Assembly: GCA_016699835.1 (NCBI GenBank)
Contig: CP064987.1
Coordinates: 1,860,001 to 1,924,000, forward strand
Length of the DNA stretch: 64,000 nt
Reading direction: 5' to 3'
DNA from: Phycisphaerales bacterium
Lineage (GTDB): Bacteria > Planctomycetota > Phycisphaerae > Phycisphaerales > UBA1924
The notes beneath the pieces were generated by a model. That model did no database searches and had not been told where the DNA came from. It saw only the letters and a program-made list of their open reading frames with translations. A program made the translations under genes and the position numbers. Within the stretch, counting starts at the first letter, position 1, and each line of letters opens with the position of its first letter. Below are positions 36,608 through 46,746 of this stretch, in pieces.

Positions 36608-39100
36608 ATGCCACAGATCGTTCCTTCGCACGCCGCCCTGGCGCTGGGTGTCCTCTTCGCTGCCACGGCCCACGCCTGCCCGGATCCTGACTGCGGCGAT
36701 TCGCCCAAGTCCGAGGACCTCCTCCCGATCACGCTCGTCCAGGCCGCGCCCCTCCCCGATTCGCTCGCCGGCCTCATCGACGCCAGCGACTACGCCGCCC
36801 TCGATCCCGTCTATCAGGCGCTGATGCTCCGCTGGTCCAAGGACGGTGTCGCCGACGCCCCCTTCGCCATGTGCTTTGCCCCGGGGACCGACCCGTCCGT
36901 CGTCGCCGCCATCCAGACCACGCTCAACCGACTCACGCCCCGCGCCAATCCCGTGGACCGCTGGACCTCCACCGTCACCAATCCCTCAACCTCCCTCGGT
37001 GAACCCATCACCCTCCGCTATTCCTTCGTCCCCGACGGCACCCAGATCACCAACGGCGGCACCAGCGATCTCCAGGCTCGCCTCAACACCATCTATGCCA
37101 ACAACACCGCCGCCTGGCAGTCCCTCTTCCAGCAGGCCTTCGACCGCTGGTCCCAACTCTCCGGGGTGAACTACGTCTTCGAGCCCAACGACGACGGTGC
37201 CGTCTTCCCCAACACCAACGGCTCCCTCAACGTCCGAGGCGATGTCCGCATCGGCGGCCACCCGATCGACGGCAACTCCAACGTCCTCGCGTACAACTTC
37301 TTCCCCAACCAGGGCGACATGGTCCTCGACACCGCCGACTCCTATTTCACCAACACATCGAACAACTCCAGAGCGCTCCGGAACGTTGTGATGCACGAGC
37401 ACGGGCACGGCCTCGGGTTCGCCCACGTCTGCCCCGTCAGCGGCACCAAACTCATGGAGCCCTTTGCCAATAACTCGTTCGACGGCCCGCGCCACGACGA
37501 CCTCCGCGCCGTCCAACGGGACTACGGCGACCCCTTCGAGCCCAACAACTCCGCCGCCCAGGCCACCGTCCTCGGCTCGCTCCCCGCAGGCACCACGGTC
37601 CTCGGCACGCCCCCCGCGCCCAGCATCCCCTTCGGCTCCACGCTCAGCATCGACGCCAACGCCGAGCAGGACTGGTTCCGCTTCACCGCCACCGCCAACA
37701 CCCAGGTCGGTGCCACCGTCACCCCCGTCGGCACCAGTTACGACGACTCCGATCAGGACAACGCCACCGGAGCCTGCTTCTCCGGAAACATCATCAACTC
37801 CGCACAGATCGCCAACCTCGAGGTCCAGATCTTCGCGACCAATGGCACCAACATCCTCGCCAACGCCAACACCCAGCCACTCGGCGCCGCCGAGACCGCC
37901 ACGGCAATCCTTCCCGCCGCCGGCGACTACTTCATCCGCGTCGCCGAGAGCGACGCCCCGCTCGAGGCCCAGTTGTACTCGTTGTCCATCCAGATCACCG
38001 CACCCAACATCGCCATCTCCCAGATCGGCGAAACCCCGCGCGTCGTCCCGCCAAACGCACCAGTCTCCGCAGACTTCGACATCGTCGGCAATCTCCAGGC
38101 CATCCAGCCCGGCTCGCCCACTCTCAACTTCCGCCTTCAGGGTGAGAGCACCTTCCAGACCGCCCCGATGAATCTCGTCGCCGGCAACCAGTACCGCGCG
38201 TCACTCCCCCTCATCGCGTGCGGCCAAACCATCGAGTACTTCGTCTCCGCGAGAGGGACCGCCGGCGCCATCGCCACCTACCCCGCCGACGCGCCCGCCA
38301 CACTCCTCGCAACCTCCGCCGGCGTCGCCATCACCGTCCTCGAAGACGACTTCGAGTCCGATCGCGGGTGGACCGTCAACAGCACCGCGGCCACAGGCCA
38401 ATGGGTCCGCGCCGATCCCGTCGGCACCACCGCCCAACCCGAGGACGACCATTCCGCGTCAGGAACAATCTGCTTCGTCACCGGCAACGGCACGCCCGGC
38501 GGACCGGTCGGCGCCGCCGACATCGACGGCGGCAACACCATCCTCCTCAGCCCCCCACTCGACCTCTCCGGTGCTCTCGACACCACCATCTCCTACTGGC
38601 GATGGTTCCACAACGCCACCAACTCAGGCCAGGCGAACTCCGACACCTTCCCCATCGAGATCTCCGGGACCAACGGCATCACCTGGAACCCCGTCGAGAC
38701 CGTCGGCCCAACCACCGAAAACGTCGGCGGCTGGATCCAGCACACCTTCAACACCAGCGACATCCCGGGATTCGTTCCCTCGAGCCTCGTCCGTCTCCGA
38801 TTCATCGCTCAGGACACGGGAAACGCCTCCGTCGTCGAGGCCGCCATCGACGATGTCGTCGTCACCAAAATCTCCTGTCCAACCGTTCCCACATGCGTCG
38901 CCGACAAGGACGACGGCAGCGGCACGGGCACGCCCGACGGCGCCGTCACCATCGACGATCTCCTCTACTTCGTCGCCGTCTTCAATCTGGGCGACATCGC
39001 CGCCGACGTGGACGACGGCTCGTCGACCGCCACGCCCGATGGTGCCGTTACCATTGACGACCTGCTGTATTTCATCGTCCGCTTCAACGCGGGCTGCTGA
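36608..39100 (+). CDS. Secreted matrixin-like zinc metalloprotease with GC-type dockerin
   Basis: Extracellular protease. The signal peptide ends near ATAHA (about 22). The zinc site is MHEHGHGLGFAH (about residues 262-273), the HExxHxxGxxH of metzincins. It is followed by CPVSGTKLMEP, whose Met may be the Met-turn residue. A region like bacterial pre-peptidase C-terminal domains (DWFRFTATANTQ...YFIRVAESD, about 330-460) and a jelly-roll domain (VLEDDFESDRGW...IDDVVV) follow. The dockerin-like tail carries AVTIDDLLYF twice and ends FNAGC. It is followed 46 bp later by another dockerin protein, so the two may share a transcript. Confidence 0.87.
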   Translation: MPQIVPSHAALALGVLFAATAHACPDPDCGDSPKSEDLLPITLVQAAPLPDSLAGLIDASDYAALDPVYQALMLRWSKDGVADAPFAMCFAPGTDPSVVAAIQTTLNRLTPRANPVDRWTSTVTNPSTSLGEPITLRYSFVPDGTQITNGGTSDLQARLNTIYANNTAAWQSLFQQAFDRWSQLSGVNYVFEPNDDGAVFPNTNGSLNVRGDVRIGGHPIDGNSNVLAYNFFPNQGDMVLDTADSYFTNTSNNSRALRNVVMHEHGHGLGFAHVCPVSGTKLMEPFANNSFDGPRHDDLRAVQRDYGDPFEPNNSAAQATVLGSLPAGTTVLGTPPAPSIPFGSTLSIDANAEQDWFRFTATANTQVGATVTPVGTSYDDSDQDNATGACFSGNIINSAQIANLEVQIFATNGTNILANANTQPLGAAETATAILPAAGDYFIRVAESDAPLEAQLYSLSIQITAPNIAISQIGETPRVVPPNAPVSADFDIVGNLQAIQPGSPTLNFRLQGESTFQTAPMNLVAGNQYRASLPLIACGQTIEYFVSARGTAGAIATYPADAPATLLATSAGVAITVLEDDFESDRGWTVNSTAATGQWVRADPVGTTAQPEDDHSASGTICFVTGNGTPGGPVGAADIDGGNTILLSPPLDLSGALDTTISYWRWFHNATNSGQANSDTFPIEISGTNGITWNPVETVGPTTENVGGWIQHTFNTSDIPGFVPSSLVRLRFIAQDTGNASVVEAAIDDVVVTKISCPTVPTCVADKDDGSGTGTPDGAVTIDDLLYFVAVFNLGDIAADVDDGSSTATPDGAVTIDDLLYFIVRFNAGC

Positions 39101-39146
39101 TCTTGGATGAATCACGTTTCAACTCGTTCGGGGAGTGTGCAGAGCC

Positions 39147-41312
39147 ATGACCAATCGATCGATCCGTCTCGCCGGCCTCATCGCCGCCGCCGTTGGCGCC
39201 GCCTCCGCCCACGCCCAGTTGCGCATCTGCACCTGGAACGTCACCAACTTCACCACCGACACCTCCCGAAACGCCGACTTCCAGGCCGCGTTCTATGGCG
39301 TCATCCCCACGGGACTCGCCCTCGCCGGAAAGTCCATGTCCCCCGACGTCATCATCGGCCAGGAGTTCATCAACCAGGCCGCCGTCAATAACTTCCTCGC
39401 CATGCTCAACACCGCCCCAGGCAGCCCCGGCGACTGGGCCGCAGGCGCCTTCAACGACGGCGCCGACACCGACAACGCCTTCTTCTATCGCACCAGCAAG
39501 GTCCAGTACCTCGCCATGACCATCACCGCCATCGGCTCCTCGAGCACCACCAACCAGCCACGCAACACCAACCGATACGACTTCCGTCCCCTCGGCTACT
39601 CCGCCCCGTCCGCCACCATCGGGCTCTATAGCGCCCACTTCAAGGCCCAGGGCGGCACAAACGACGCCGGCCGCCGACTCATCGAGGCCGAACGCCTCCG
39701 CGACAACGCCGAGGGACTGGACACCTCCTTCGTCGGCTCCGGACTCCCCGCCGGATACCTCGCCATCTTCGGCGGCGACACCAATATCACCACCTCCTCC
39801 GCCGCAGAATACCAGGAAATGGTCGGCGTCCAGGCCATCAACACAGGACGCTTCTTCGACCCCATTGCCACACCCGGAAGTTGGAACAACAACGCCGCCT
39901 TCGACATCGTCCACACCCAGGACCCCGCCGGACAGATGGACGACCGCCACGACCAGATGCTCATCACCGCCGGCCTCTTCGATGGCGCCGGCATCGAGTA
40001 CATCGGCAACCCCGCCATCCCCTATTCCACCACCACCTGGAACGACCCCAACCACTCCTACCGCTCGTGGGGGAACGACGGCACCGCCTACAACCTCCCC
40101 CTTCGCACCACCGGCAACACCATGGTCGGAGCCGCCATCGCCCAGGCCCTCATCAACACCGCCGGCGCCGGAGGCCACCTCCCCATCATCGCCGACTTCA
40201 AGGTCCCCGCCAAGATCACCTCGCCCACCGTCATCAACTTCGGCCAGGTCCCCGTCGGCGGCCTCGCCTCGCAATCCATCTCCATCTCCAACGCCGGCAA
40301 TACCGCCCTCTGGACCGCTGCCGGCATCTCCAACCTCACCTACACCCTCTCCGCCTCCTCGGGCTTCGGCGCACCAGGCGGATCCTTCTCCGACGCCGCA
40401 GGCGGCGGCACCAACAGCCACAACATCTCCATGTTCACCGCGACCCCCGGCATCAAAACCGGCACCCTGACCATCACCTCCAGCGACCCCGATCAACCCA
40501 CGCGACTCGTCACCCTCATGGGCGAGGTCGTCGCGGGCAACCAGGATCCCGTCGCCGACGCCGGCCCGGACTTCGCCGTCACCGACAACGACAACTCCGG
40601 CTTCGAGACCGTCACCCTCGACGCCTCCGCCTCTTTCGATACCGACGGCACCATCATCGACTACCTCTTCCAGGAAGGCGCGACCAACCTCGCCCAGAGC
40701 GCCAGTCCCACGGCCAACATCTCTCTCCCCGTCGGCGTTCACACCATCACACTGACGGTGACCGACGATGACTTCAGCGTCGACACCGACACCGTCGTCA
40801 TCACCATTAACCCCGCGCCCAACGCACCGCCCACCGCCAACGCCGGACCCGACATCACCGTCACCGACATCGACAACTCCGGCTCCGAATCCGTCACCCT
40901 CGACGCCTCGGCCTCCTCCGACACCGACGGCACCATCGTCCAGTACACATTCGCCGAAGGCCCCACCATCCTCGCCCAGGGCCCCAGCGCCACCGCCAAC
41001 GTCTCACTCCCCGTCGGCGTCCACGCCATCACCCTCACCGTCACCGATGACGACACCGCCATCGATACCGACACCCTCACCGTCACCGTGAACCCCGCAC
41101 CCGCCTGCGTCGCCGATGTCGACGACGGCACGGGCACCGGCACGCCCGACGGCGGCGTCACCGTCGACGACCTCCTCTACTACCTCACCATCTATGGCCA
41201 GGGAGCACTCGCCGCCGACGTGGACAACGGCAGCGCCACCGGCACACCCGATGGCGGCGTCACCGTCGACGACCTCCTCTACTTCCTCACACGATTCAAC
41301 GCGGGCTGCTAA
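39147..41312 (+). CDS. Secreted endonuclease/exonuclease/phosphatase-fold protein with PKD domains and GC-type dockerin
   Basis: A signal peptide (ending SAHAQ) is followed by RICTWNVTNF and PDVIIGQEF, the first two motifs of the EEP (DNase I-like) fold. IFGGDTNI corresponds to the third (GDxN). HSYRSWGND-type residues come later, so a secreted nuclease or phosphodiesterase is plausible. A choice-of-anchor domain (VINFGQVPVGGLASQSISISN) follows, then two PKD-like repeats with DASAS.DTDGTI. The C-terminus is a two-repeat dockerin ending FNAGC. An upstream GTG at 39135 is an alternative start. Confidence 0.8.
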   Translation: MTNRSIRLAGLIAAAVGAASAHAQLRICTWNVTNFTTDTSRNADFQAAFYGVIPTGLALAGKSMSPDVIIGQEFINQAAVNNFLAMLNTAPGSPGDWAAGAFNDGADTDNAFFYRTSKVQYLAMTITAIGSSSTTNQPRNTNRYDFRPLGYSAPSATIGLYSAHFKAQGGTNDAGRRLIEAERLRDNAEGLDTSFVGSGLPAGYLAIFGGDTNITTSSAAEYQEMVGVQAINTGRFFDPIATPGSWNNNAAFDIVHTQDPAGQMDDRHDQMLITAGLFDGAGIEYIGNPAIPYSTTTWNDPNHSYRSWGNDGTAYNLPLRTTGNTMVGAAIAQALINTAGAGGHLPIIADFKVPAKITSPTVINFGQVPVGGLASQSISISNAGNTALWTAAGISNLTYTLSASSGFGAPGGSFSDAAGGGTNSHNISMFTATPGIKTGTLTITSSDPDQPTRLVTLMGEVVAGNQDPVADAGPDFAVTDNDNSGFETVTLDASASFDTDGTIIDYLFQEGATNLAQSASPTANISLPVGVHTITLTVTDDDFSVDTDTVVITINPAPNAPPTANAGPDITVTDIDNSGSESVTLDASASSDTDGTIVQYTFAEGPTILAQGPSATANVSLPVGVHAITLTVTDDDTAIDTDTLTVTVNPAPACVADVDDGTGTGTPDGGVTVDDLLYYLTIYGQGALAADVDNGSATGTPDGGVTVDDLLYFLTRFNAGC

Positions 41313-41386
41313 ACCCGAGCCACGCGACATTCCGTGTCTCACGATCCAAGGTTGCGGCGGGGTTTCCCCCTCGATATCGTCCTGCC

Positions 41387-42307
41387 ATGCCCATTGCCTG
41401 CTCGGTCATCCTCAGCACCTACAACGCCCCAAGCCTCCTCGAGCGCTCCCTCGCCGCCTTCGCCGCCCAGGACACCAAGGACTTCGAGATCGTCATCGCC
41501 GACGATGGCTCACGCCCCGACACCAAGGCCGTCATCGACCGCGCCCGCCAAGACTGGGCCCTCTCCATCACCCATTCATGGCATGAGGACCACGGCTTCC
41601 GAAAGTGCCGCGCCCTCAACCTCGCCATCCTCGCTTCCACAACCGACTACCTCATCTTCTCCGACGGCGACTGCCTCCCACGTCCCGACTTCGTCCACAC
41701 CCACCTCGCCCTCGCCACAAAGGGTCGATTCCTCTCCGGCGGCTACCTCAAACTCACTGGTCAGGTCAGCGAACGCCTCACGATCGACGACGCACTCCAA
41801 GGCCGTGCAACCTCATACACCCACCTCCGCTCACTCGGCATGCCCCGAAGCCTCCGTTACGCCAAGCGACTCTCGACCTCCTCGTTCTTCGCCCGGCTCA
41901 GCGATCGAATCACAACCACAGCCCCAACCTGGAACGGCCACAACGCCTCTTGTTGGAAAGACGACGCCCTCAAGGTCAACGGCTTCGACGAACGAATGGA
42001 ATGGGGAGGCGAGGACCGCGAGTTCGGCATGCGGCTCACCAACGCCGGCATCAAGGGCCTCCAGGTCCGCTTCCGCACCCCCTGCGTCCACCTCGACCAC
42101 GCCCGGGGCTACGTCAACGACCACGCCCAGCGCGTCAACGCCCAGATCCGCGACGAGACCAGGCAAAGCAAATCCACGCGCACGGCCCACGGCATCACCG
42201 AAATCAATCGCGCGACCGGGTCGATCCTTGATGCCGATTCATCACTCTCGACCGTCGCGAGCGAACCCTTCGCGCGGCACACGTCGCCACAGATCTCGAC
42301 ACCGTGA
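41387..42307 (+). CDS. Family 2 glycosyltransferase
   Basis: GT-A fold enzyme that transfers a sugar from a nucleotide donor. CSVILSTYNAPSLLERSLAAF opens the Rossmann-like domain. The metal-binding motif is in LIFSDGDCLPR (about 92-102). Acceptor-side WGGEDREFGMRL near residue 205 includes the catalytic ED. This type is often used in surface polysaccharide synthesis. The donor and acceptor are unknown. The C-terminal tail of about 30 residues looks unstructured. Confidence 0.88.
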   Translation: MPIACSVILSTYNAPSLLERSLAAFAAQDTKDFEIVIADDGSRPDTKAVIDRARQDWALSITHSWHEDHGFRKCRALNLAILASTTDYLIFSDGDCLPRPDFVHTHLALATKGRFLSGGYLKLTGQVSERLTIDDALQGRATSYTHLRSLGMPRSLRYAKRLSTSSFFARLSDRITTTAPTWNGHNASCWKDDALKVNGFDERMEWGGEDREFGMRLTNAGIKGLQVRFRTPCVHLDHARGYVNDHAQRVNAQIRDETRQSKSTRTAHGITEINRATGSILDADSSLSTVASEPFARHTSPQISTP

Positions 42308-42355
42308 GCATCGAGACAGGGCCCGAGTCCATCTCCGCGCCGGCCACACCCGCCG

Positions 42356-44320
42356 TCACACCCCCAGCATCTTCATCGCCGCGCTCTTGATGTCGTCCGC
42401 GGTCAACCCACACATCTTGAGCACCTCGTCCGCCGACCGCGCGCTCTTGGGGATCCGACGCACGTGCATCTGCCGCAGCGTGAACGCGTCGCCCGAGTCC
42501 GCCAGCGCGTCGCACACCGCCGAGCCGATCCCGCCGCCGAAGTTGTCCTCGATCGTCATCACGTTGAAGTTGTTCTCGCCCACGATATCCAGGAGCGCGT
42601 CCGTGTCGAACGGGATCGAGTACAGGTCCACCAGCGTCGCCGAGACCCCCGCCTTGTCGAGCAGTTCGATCGCCTTGTTCGCCTCGTGCACCATGTACCC
42701 CGCGGCACACAACACAATGTCCCGACCCTCGTGCAGCACTTCGAACCCGCCGAGGTTGAACACGGCATCATCGCTATACAGGAACTCGGTCTCCGGGCGC
42801 AGCGTCCGCATATAGCACACGCCCTCATACTCCGCCATGACCTCGGTGAGCGCATACGCCGCGAACGCGTCTGCCGGCTGAAGGATGTAGCACCCCGGGT
42901 TCCCGCGGTGGTCGCGCATCGTCGTGAACGAGCGGAACCACGCCACGTCGGGGAGCGCCATCTGGCTCGGCCCATCCGCCGCCAGCGTCACGCCGCAGTG
43001 GCTCCCGATGATCTTCAGGTTCGCCCCGGAATAGATCGCCATCTCGATCTGGTCATACGCCCGCGTCGCAAACTTCGCGAACGTCGAGCAGAAAGGCACC
43101 TTCCCCGCCGCCGACAGCCCGACCCCCAGCGACACCATGTTCTGCTCCGCGATCTTGCACTCCATGAACCGGCTCGCCAGCGCCGGATCCTTGCGGAACG
43201 TCTCGGCAAACGTCGAGTTCGAGACGTCCGCGTCGAGCACGACGATCCGGTCCGACGCCTTCCCCAGTGCCCGCAGGCCGATGCCATACGCCCGACGCGT
43301 CGCCATCGACCCCGAGTGCATCGCCGACTCCATGTCCATCGACTTCATCATCGCCGACAGCGACGGGATCTCGACCTCCGCCGAGGGCTTGGGCTTGATC
43401 TCCGCCGGCGGCTGGATCGTGAACTGATCCGCGGGCGACAGCGCGCTCGTCAACTCGATCCGGCGCTCGTCCAACTCGCCGATCGCGCGCTTCAGCGACT
43501 CGCCCGTCGGGGGCTTCCCGTGCCACCCGTTCCCCTGGATGCTCGGCGCGCCCCACCCCTTCACCGTCTTCGCCACGATCGCCATCGGCTTGCCCGTCGT
43601 GCTCTTCGACACCTCGCTAAACGCGTCGAACGCCGCCTTGATCTGCGTCGGGTTGTGACCGTCGATCGTCTTCACCTGGAAGCCCGCGGCCTCGAGTTTC
43701 GCCGCCAGAACCTCCGGCGACTGCTGCGCCGACACGCGATCCGCCTGCCCATACTCGTTGCAGTTGAAGATCGTCAACACGTTCGTCAACTTCCGATCGA
43801 CGATGTAGTCCATCGCCTCGGCGATCTGCCCCTCGCGCGACTCGCCGTCGCCCACGATGCAGAAGACGCGCTTGTCAATCTTGTCGAGGCGCGCCCCCTC
43901 GCCGATCCCCGCCGCCACGCTCAGCCCCTGCCCCAACGAGCCCGTCGCCGCATCAAAGAACGAGAACCCTTCCATCGGGTTGGGGTGCCCCTCCAGAACA
44001 CTCGTTCCCATGCGCAGCGATGCGAGATCCTCAACCTTCAGTTTCCGCTTCGCGTCGCCCACGCCGACCATCACGCCCAGTTTCGCCGCCGCCGCATACA
44101 CCGCCGGCACCGCGTGCCCCTCGCTCAACACAAGCCGGTCGCTCGTCGGATACGACGGATAGTCCGGGCTCCACCGCATCGACGCGAACATCGCCACCGT
44201 CACAAGGTGCCCCAGGCTCATCGCGCTCGTCGGGTGTCCGCTCCCCGCGCTCGCGCACATCTCCAGCGACATCCGATCAATCTCCAGAGCCTGGGCATGG
44301 ATCGCGGCTTCGAACGACAT
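42356..44320 (-). CDS. tkt: Transketolase
   Basis: Thiamine-diphosphate enzyme of the pentose phosphate pathway that moves two-carbon units between sugar phosphates. Motifs: ASAGSGHPTSAMSLG, the TPP-binding GDGESREGQIAEAMDYI, GHNPTQI, and in the pyrimidine domain DADVSNSTFAETF and GLSAAGKVPFCSTFAKF. The length of 654 residues is typical. AGGAGG 8 nt upstream fixes the ATG at 44320. Confidence 0.94.
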   Translation of the reverse strand: MSFEAAIHAQALEIDRMSLEMCASAGSGHPTSAMSLGHLVTVAMFASMRWSPDYPSYPTSDRLVLSEGHAVPAVYAAAAKLGVMVGVGDAKRKLKVEDLASLRMGTSVLEGHPNPMEGFSFFDAATGSLGQGLSVAAGIGEGARLDKIDKRVFCIVGDGESREGQIAEAMDYIVDRKLTNVLTIFNCNEYGQADRVSAQQSPEVLAAKLEAAGFQVKTIDGHNPTQIKAAFDAFSEVSKSTTGKPMAIVAKTVKGWGAPSIQGNGWHGKPPTGESLKRAIGELDERRIELTSALSPADQFTIQPPAEIKPKPSAEVEIPSLSAMMKSMDMESAMHSGSMATRRAYGIGLRALGKASDRIVVLDADVSNSTFAETFRKDPALASRFMECKIAEQNMVSLGVGLSAAGKVPFCSTFAKFATRAYDQIEMAIYSGANLKIIGSHCGVTLAADGPSQMALPDVAWFRSFTTMRDHRGNPGCYILQPADAFAAYALTEVMAEYEGVCYMRTLRPETEFLYSDDAVFNLGGFEVLHEGRDIVLCAAGYMVHEANKAIELLDKAGVSATLVDLYSIPFDTDALLDIVGENNFNVMTIEDNFGGGIGSAVCDALADSGDAFTLRQMHVRRIPKSARSADEVLKMCGLTADDIKSAAMKMLGV

Positions 44321-44749
44321 CGGCACTACCTCCTACACCCGAGAGGACCCTCGTCCCGCACGGGCGGCATGACAAAGTCCACAACACAATCAGGGACCAC
44401 GAAAAAACACACCAAACACGACCACAACACAAGCCATCCAGGCCCGCATCGCGGCTCCACCAACACGCCCACGCCGGCACAGGCACCCGCCCCCAACACG
44501 ACCCCACGCCAGCCCGACGCATCGGACCGATGAGTATCTGGGACCCCGGCCCATCGGGCAAGACGATTTCTTCCCGATTCCCATGCTTCCCCAACTTTTC
44601 TTCGCCTATCGACCGGCTCACCCCGCCGACCATGGGCGCAAGTCGAGCCAAACACCCCGCTTGCCCGCCCGTCGTCCACGATCGCGGTACACTTGCCCAC
44701 TCGAGGCGTTTTTCGCGCCCGAATCGACTACAGGAAGGCTGGAACCACC
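44321..44749. other. Upstream region of dnaN without a gene
   Basis: About 430 bp with no supported ORF. Around 44370-44430 it is G-poor and A/C-rich, with many ACAAC and CACAAC runs. No DnaA box was found. It must carry the promoters of tkt (leftward) and dnaN (rightward), which I could not place. Confidence 0.35.
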
Positions 44750-45916
44750 ATGAAGGTGATCTGTGATCGCAGCGCGCTCCTCGAGGCCGTCAACGCCGTC
44801 TCCGGCGCTGTCGCCTCGCGCACACCCCGAGTCCAACTCACCTGCGCCAAACTCATCGCCACCAAGAGCGGCAAGGCCGGCGAACTCGCCCTCCTCGCCA
44901 CCGACGCCGAACTCGCCCTCAAACTCATCATCAGCCAGGTCGACGTGTCCCAGCCCGGCGAGGCCCTCATCCCCGCCGACAAACTCCGCCAGATCATCTC
45001 CGCCGAAGAGCACGACCCCACCCTCACCCTCGAGACCGAGGGCGACACCTGCCATATCCGGGGCACCGACGCCCACTTCCGCGTCCATGGCTATCCGCCC
45101 GCCGACTTCCCCCCCATCCCCGATTTCGAGACCGTCGTCAGCGGCTCCGCCGAGGTCCAGAAGGCCAAGGCCGTCATGACCCACCCCGCGGGCAGCCTCC
45201 AGGCCCTCATCGGGCGCACCCTCTTCGCCACCGCCCGCGAGAACTCCCGCTTCGCCTACTCCGGCGTCCTCTTCAAGCGTGACGGCAAGCGCCTCGAACT
45301 CGTCGCCACCGATGGCCGCCGCCTCGCTCTCGCCCGCGCCAATCTCACTGGCCAGGCCGAGAAGGAAGCCAAGCCCGTCTCCTGCATCGTCCCCACCAAG
45401 GCCCTCTCCATGCTCCTCAAACTCATCGGCGACCCCGAGGAGCAGGTCGCCATCGCCATCACCGACAACCAGATCGTCTTCAGCCTCGGAGGGCGTGCCA
45501 TTCTCTTCAGCAACCTCGTCGAGGGCGCCTTCCCGCCCTACGAGGACGCCATCCCCCGCGACCAGGACAAGAAAGTCACCTTCGACCGCGACGTCCTCGC
45601 CTCGGCCGTCCGTCGTGCCGCCGTCCTCACCAACGAGGAATCGCGTGGCGTCCGCATGAGTTTCTCGGGCAAGGACAAGCGACTCGAACTCGCCAGCCGC
45701 GCCCCGGAAATGGGCGAAGCCGAGATCAAGGTCGATGTCGCCGCCTACGAGGGCACCGACATCGAGATCGGCTTCAACCCCGCCTTCATCATTGACGCCC
45801 TGAAGGTCATGAACGAGCCCCAGGTCATCATGGAACTCAAGGCCCCAAGCAAGCCCGCCCTCATCAAGTCCGGCCAGGACTTCATGTACGTCGTCATGCC
45901 CGTCGCCCTGCAATAG
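44750..45916 (+). CDS. dnaN: DNA polymerase III beta subunit (sliding clamp)
   Basis: Ring-shaped processivity clamp of the replicative polymerase. It begins MKVICDRSALLEAVNAVSGAV. Three topologically equal domains follow, with ENSRFAYSGVLFKRDGKRLELVATDGRRLA in the second. The hydrophobic C-terminus DFMYVVMPVAL is the usual LMPMRL-type end. The length of 388 residues is somewhat more than in E. coli. AGGAAGG lies upstream of the ATG. It is separate from dnaA, recF and gyrB. Confidence 0.95.
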   Translation: MKVICDRSALLEAVNAVSGAVASRTPRVQLTCAKLIATKSGKAGELALLATDAELALKLIISQVDVSQPGEALIPADKLRQIISAEEHDPTLTLETEGDTCHIRGTDAHFRVHGYPPADFPPIPDFETVVSGSAEVQKAKAVMTHPAGSLQALIGRTLFATARENSRFAYSGVLFKRDGKRLELVATDGRRLALARANLTGQAEKEAKPVSCIVPTKALSMLLKLIGDPEEQVAIAITDNQIVFSLGGRAILFSNLVEGAFPPYEDAIPRDQDKKVTFDRDVLASAVRRAAVLTNEESRGVRMSFSGKDKRLELASRAPEMGEAEIKVDVAAYEGTDIEIGFNPAFIIDALKVMNEPQVIMELKAPSKPALIKSGQDFMYVVMPVALQ

Positions 45917-45931
45917 ACGCGGTCCCGGGTG

Positions 45932-46126
45932 TTACTCGTCGTCAGGTTCCGACATCAGCAACTCCTCCTCAAGCGCCGACCACCGGTTCGCCGTGGGGTC
46001 GCGGTCTGGGTTGAGATCCGACCGCAGGCCATGGTCCCTGGCACACGCCCCGTCCGCGCAGGCCATCGCCATGGTCACCAGAATCCACACGCGCCGCATC
46101 CGAAAGAGCCCAGAACTCGTCCGCAT
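45932..46126 (-). CDS. Small putative secreted protein
   Basis: 64 residues with a signal-like segment MRRVWILVTMAMACADGACA followed by an acidic, hydrophilic tail ending MSEPDDE. A very good ribosome binding site (GGGAGG, 7 nt before the ATG) supports expression. It is convergent with dnaN (15 bp apart) and divergent from nuoE. No family is recognised. Confidence 0.6.
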   Translation of the reverse strand: MRTSSGLFRMRRVWILVTMAMACADGACARDHGLRSDLNPDRDPTANRWSALEEELLMSEPDDE

Positions 46127-46191
46127 TGCCGCACCTCCCACCACAACCTTCGGCGTTCGACGCCAAACTCGCCCACCTACGCTTAGACACC

Positions 46192-46746
46192 ATGGCCTGG
46201 ATCACCAAACCCTCCGGCACCACCAAGATCGAGCGTCGCGATCAGCCCTACCTCACGCCCGCGATGCGCGACATGCTCACCACCACCTACCTCCCGCGCT
46301 ACCAGAAGCCCGCGGGCGCCCTCCTCCCCGCCCTCCACATGATCCAGCACGACTATGGCTGGGTGCCCCACCAGGCCATGATGGAGATCGCCCAGTTCCT
46401 CTCGATGTCCCCCGCCGAGGTCATCGACTGCGCCTCGTTCTACGAGGAATACTGGCTGAGGCCCAAGGGCAAGCACCTCGTCCAGGTCTGCCGGTCCATC
46501 GCCTGCGAGTTTTGTGGCCAGCCCGAGATCACCGACGCCGTCCGAACCAAACTCGGCATCGACGTCGGCGAGACCACCGACGACGGCACCTTCACCCTCA
46601 TCGAACTCGAGTGCCTCGGTTCCTGTGGAACGGCCCCCGCCATGCTCGTGGATCACACCCTCTACGAGAATCTGACCCCAGCCCAGGCGGTCGAGATCCT
46701 CGACGAGTACGCCAGCGGAAAGAAAAACGCGCATGCGCACCACTGA
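46192..46746 (+). CDS. nuoE: NADH-quinone oxidoreductase subunit E (NuoE-like, 2Fe-2S)
   Basis: Thioredoxin-fold [2Fe-2S] protein of complex I or a related NAD-reducing complex. The ligands are C-x4-C in VCRSIACEFC and C-x3-C in LECLGSCGTAP. MIQHDYGWVP and FYEEYWLRPKGKH are NuoE family blocks. The 184-residue length fits. The ATG at 46192 is preferred; the frame is open from 46126. No other nuo gene is in the window. The 3' end overlaps the esterase gene by 14 bp. Confidence 0.85.
   Translation: MAWITKPSGTTKIERRDQPYLTPAMRDMLTTTYLPRYQKPAGALLPALHMIQHDYGWVPHQAMMEIAQFLSMSPAEVIDCASFYEEYWLRPKGKHLVQVCRSIACEFCGQPEITDAVRTKLGIDVGETTDDGTFTLIELECLGSCGTAPAMLVDHTLYENLTPAQAVEILDEYASGKKNAHAHH

Noticed and set aside
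39084..40742. 552-residue minus-strand Gly/Val/Asp-rich ORF
   Set aside because: Antisense of the EEP-fold dockerin gene; composition only.
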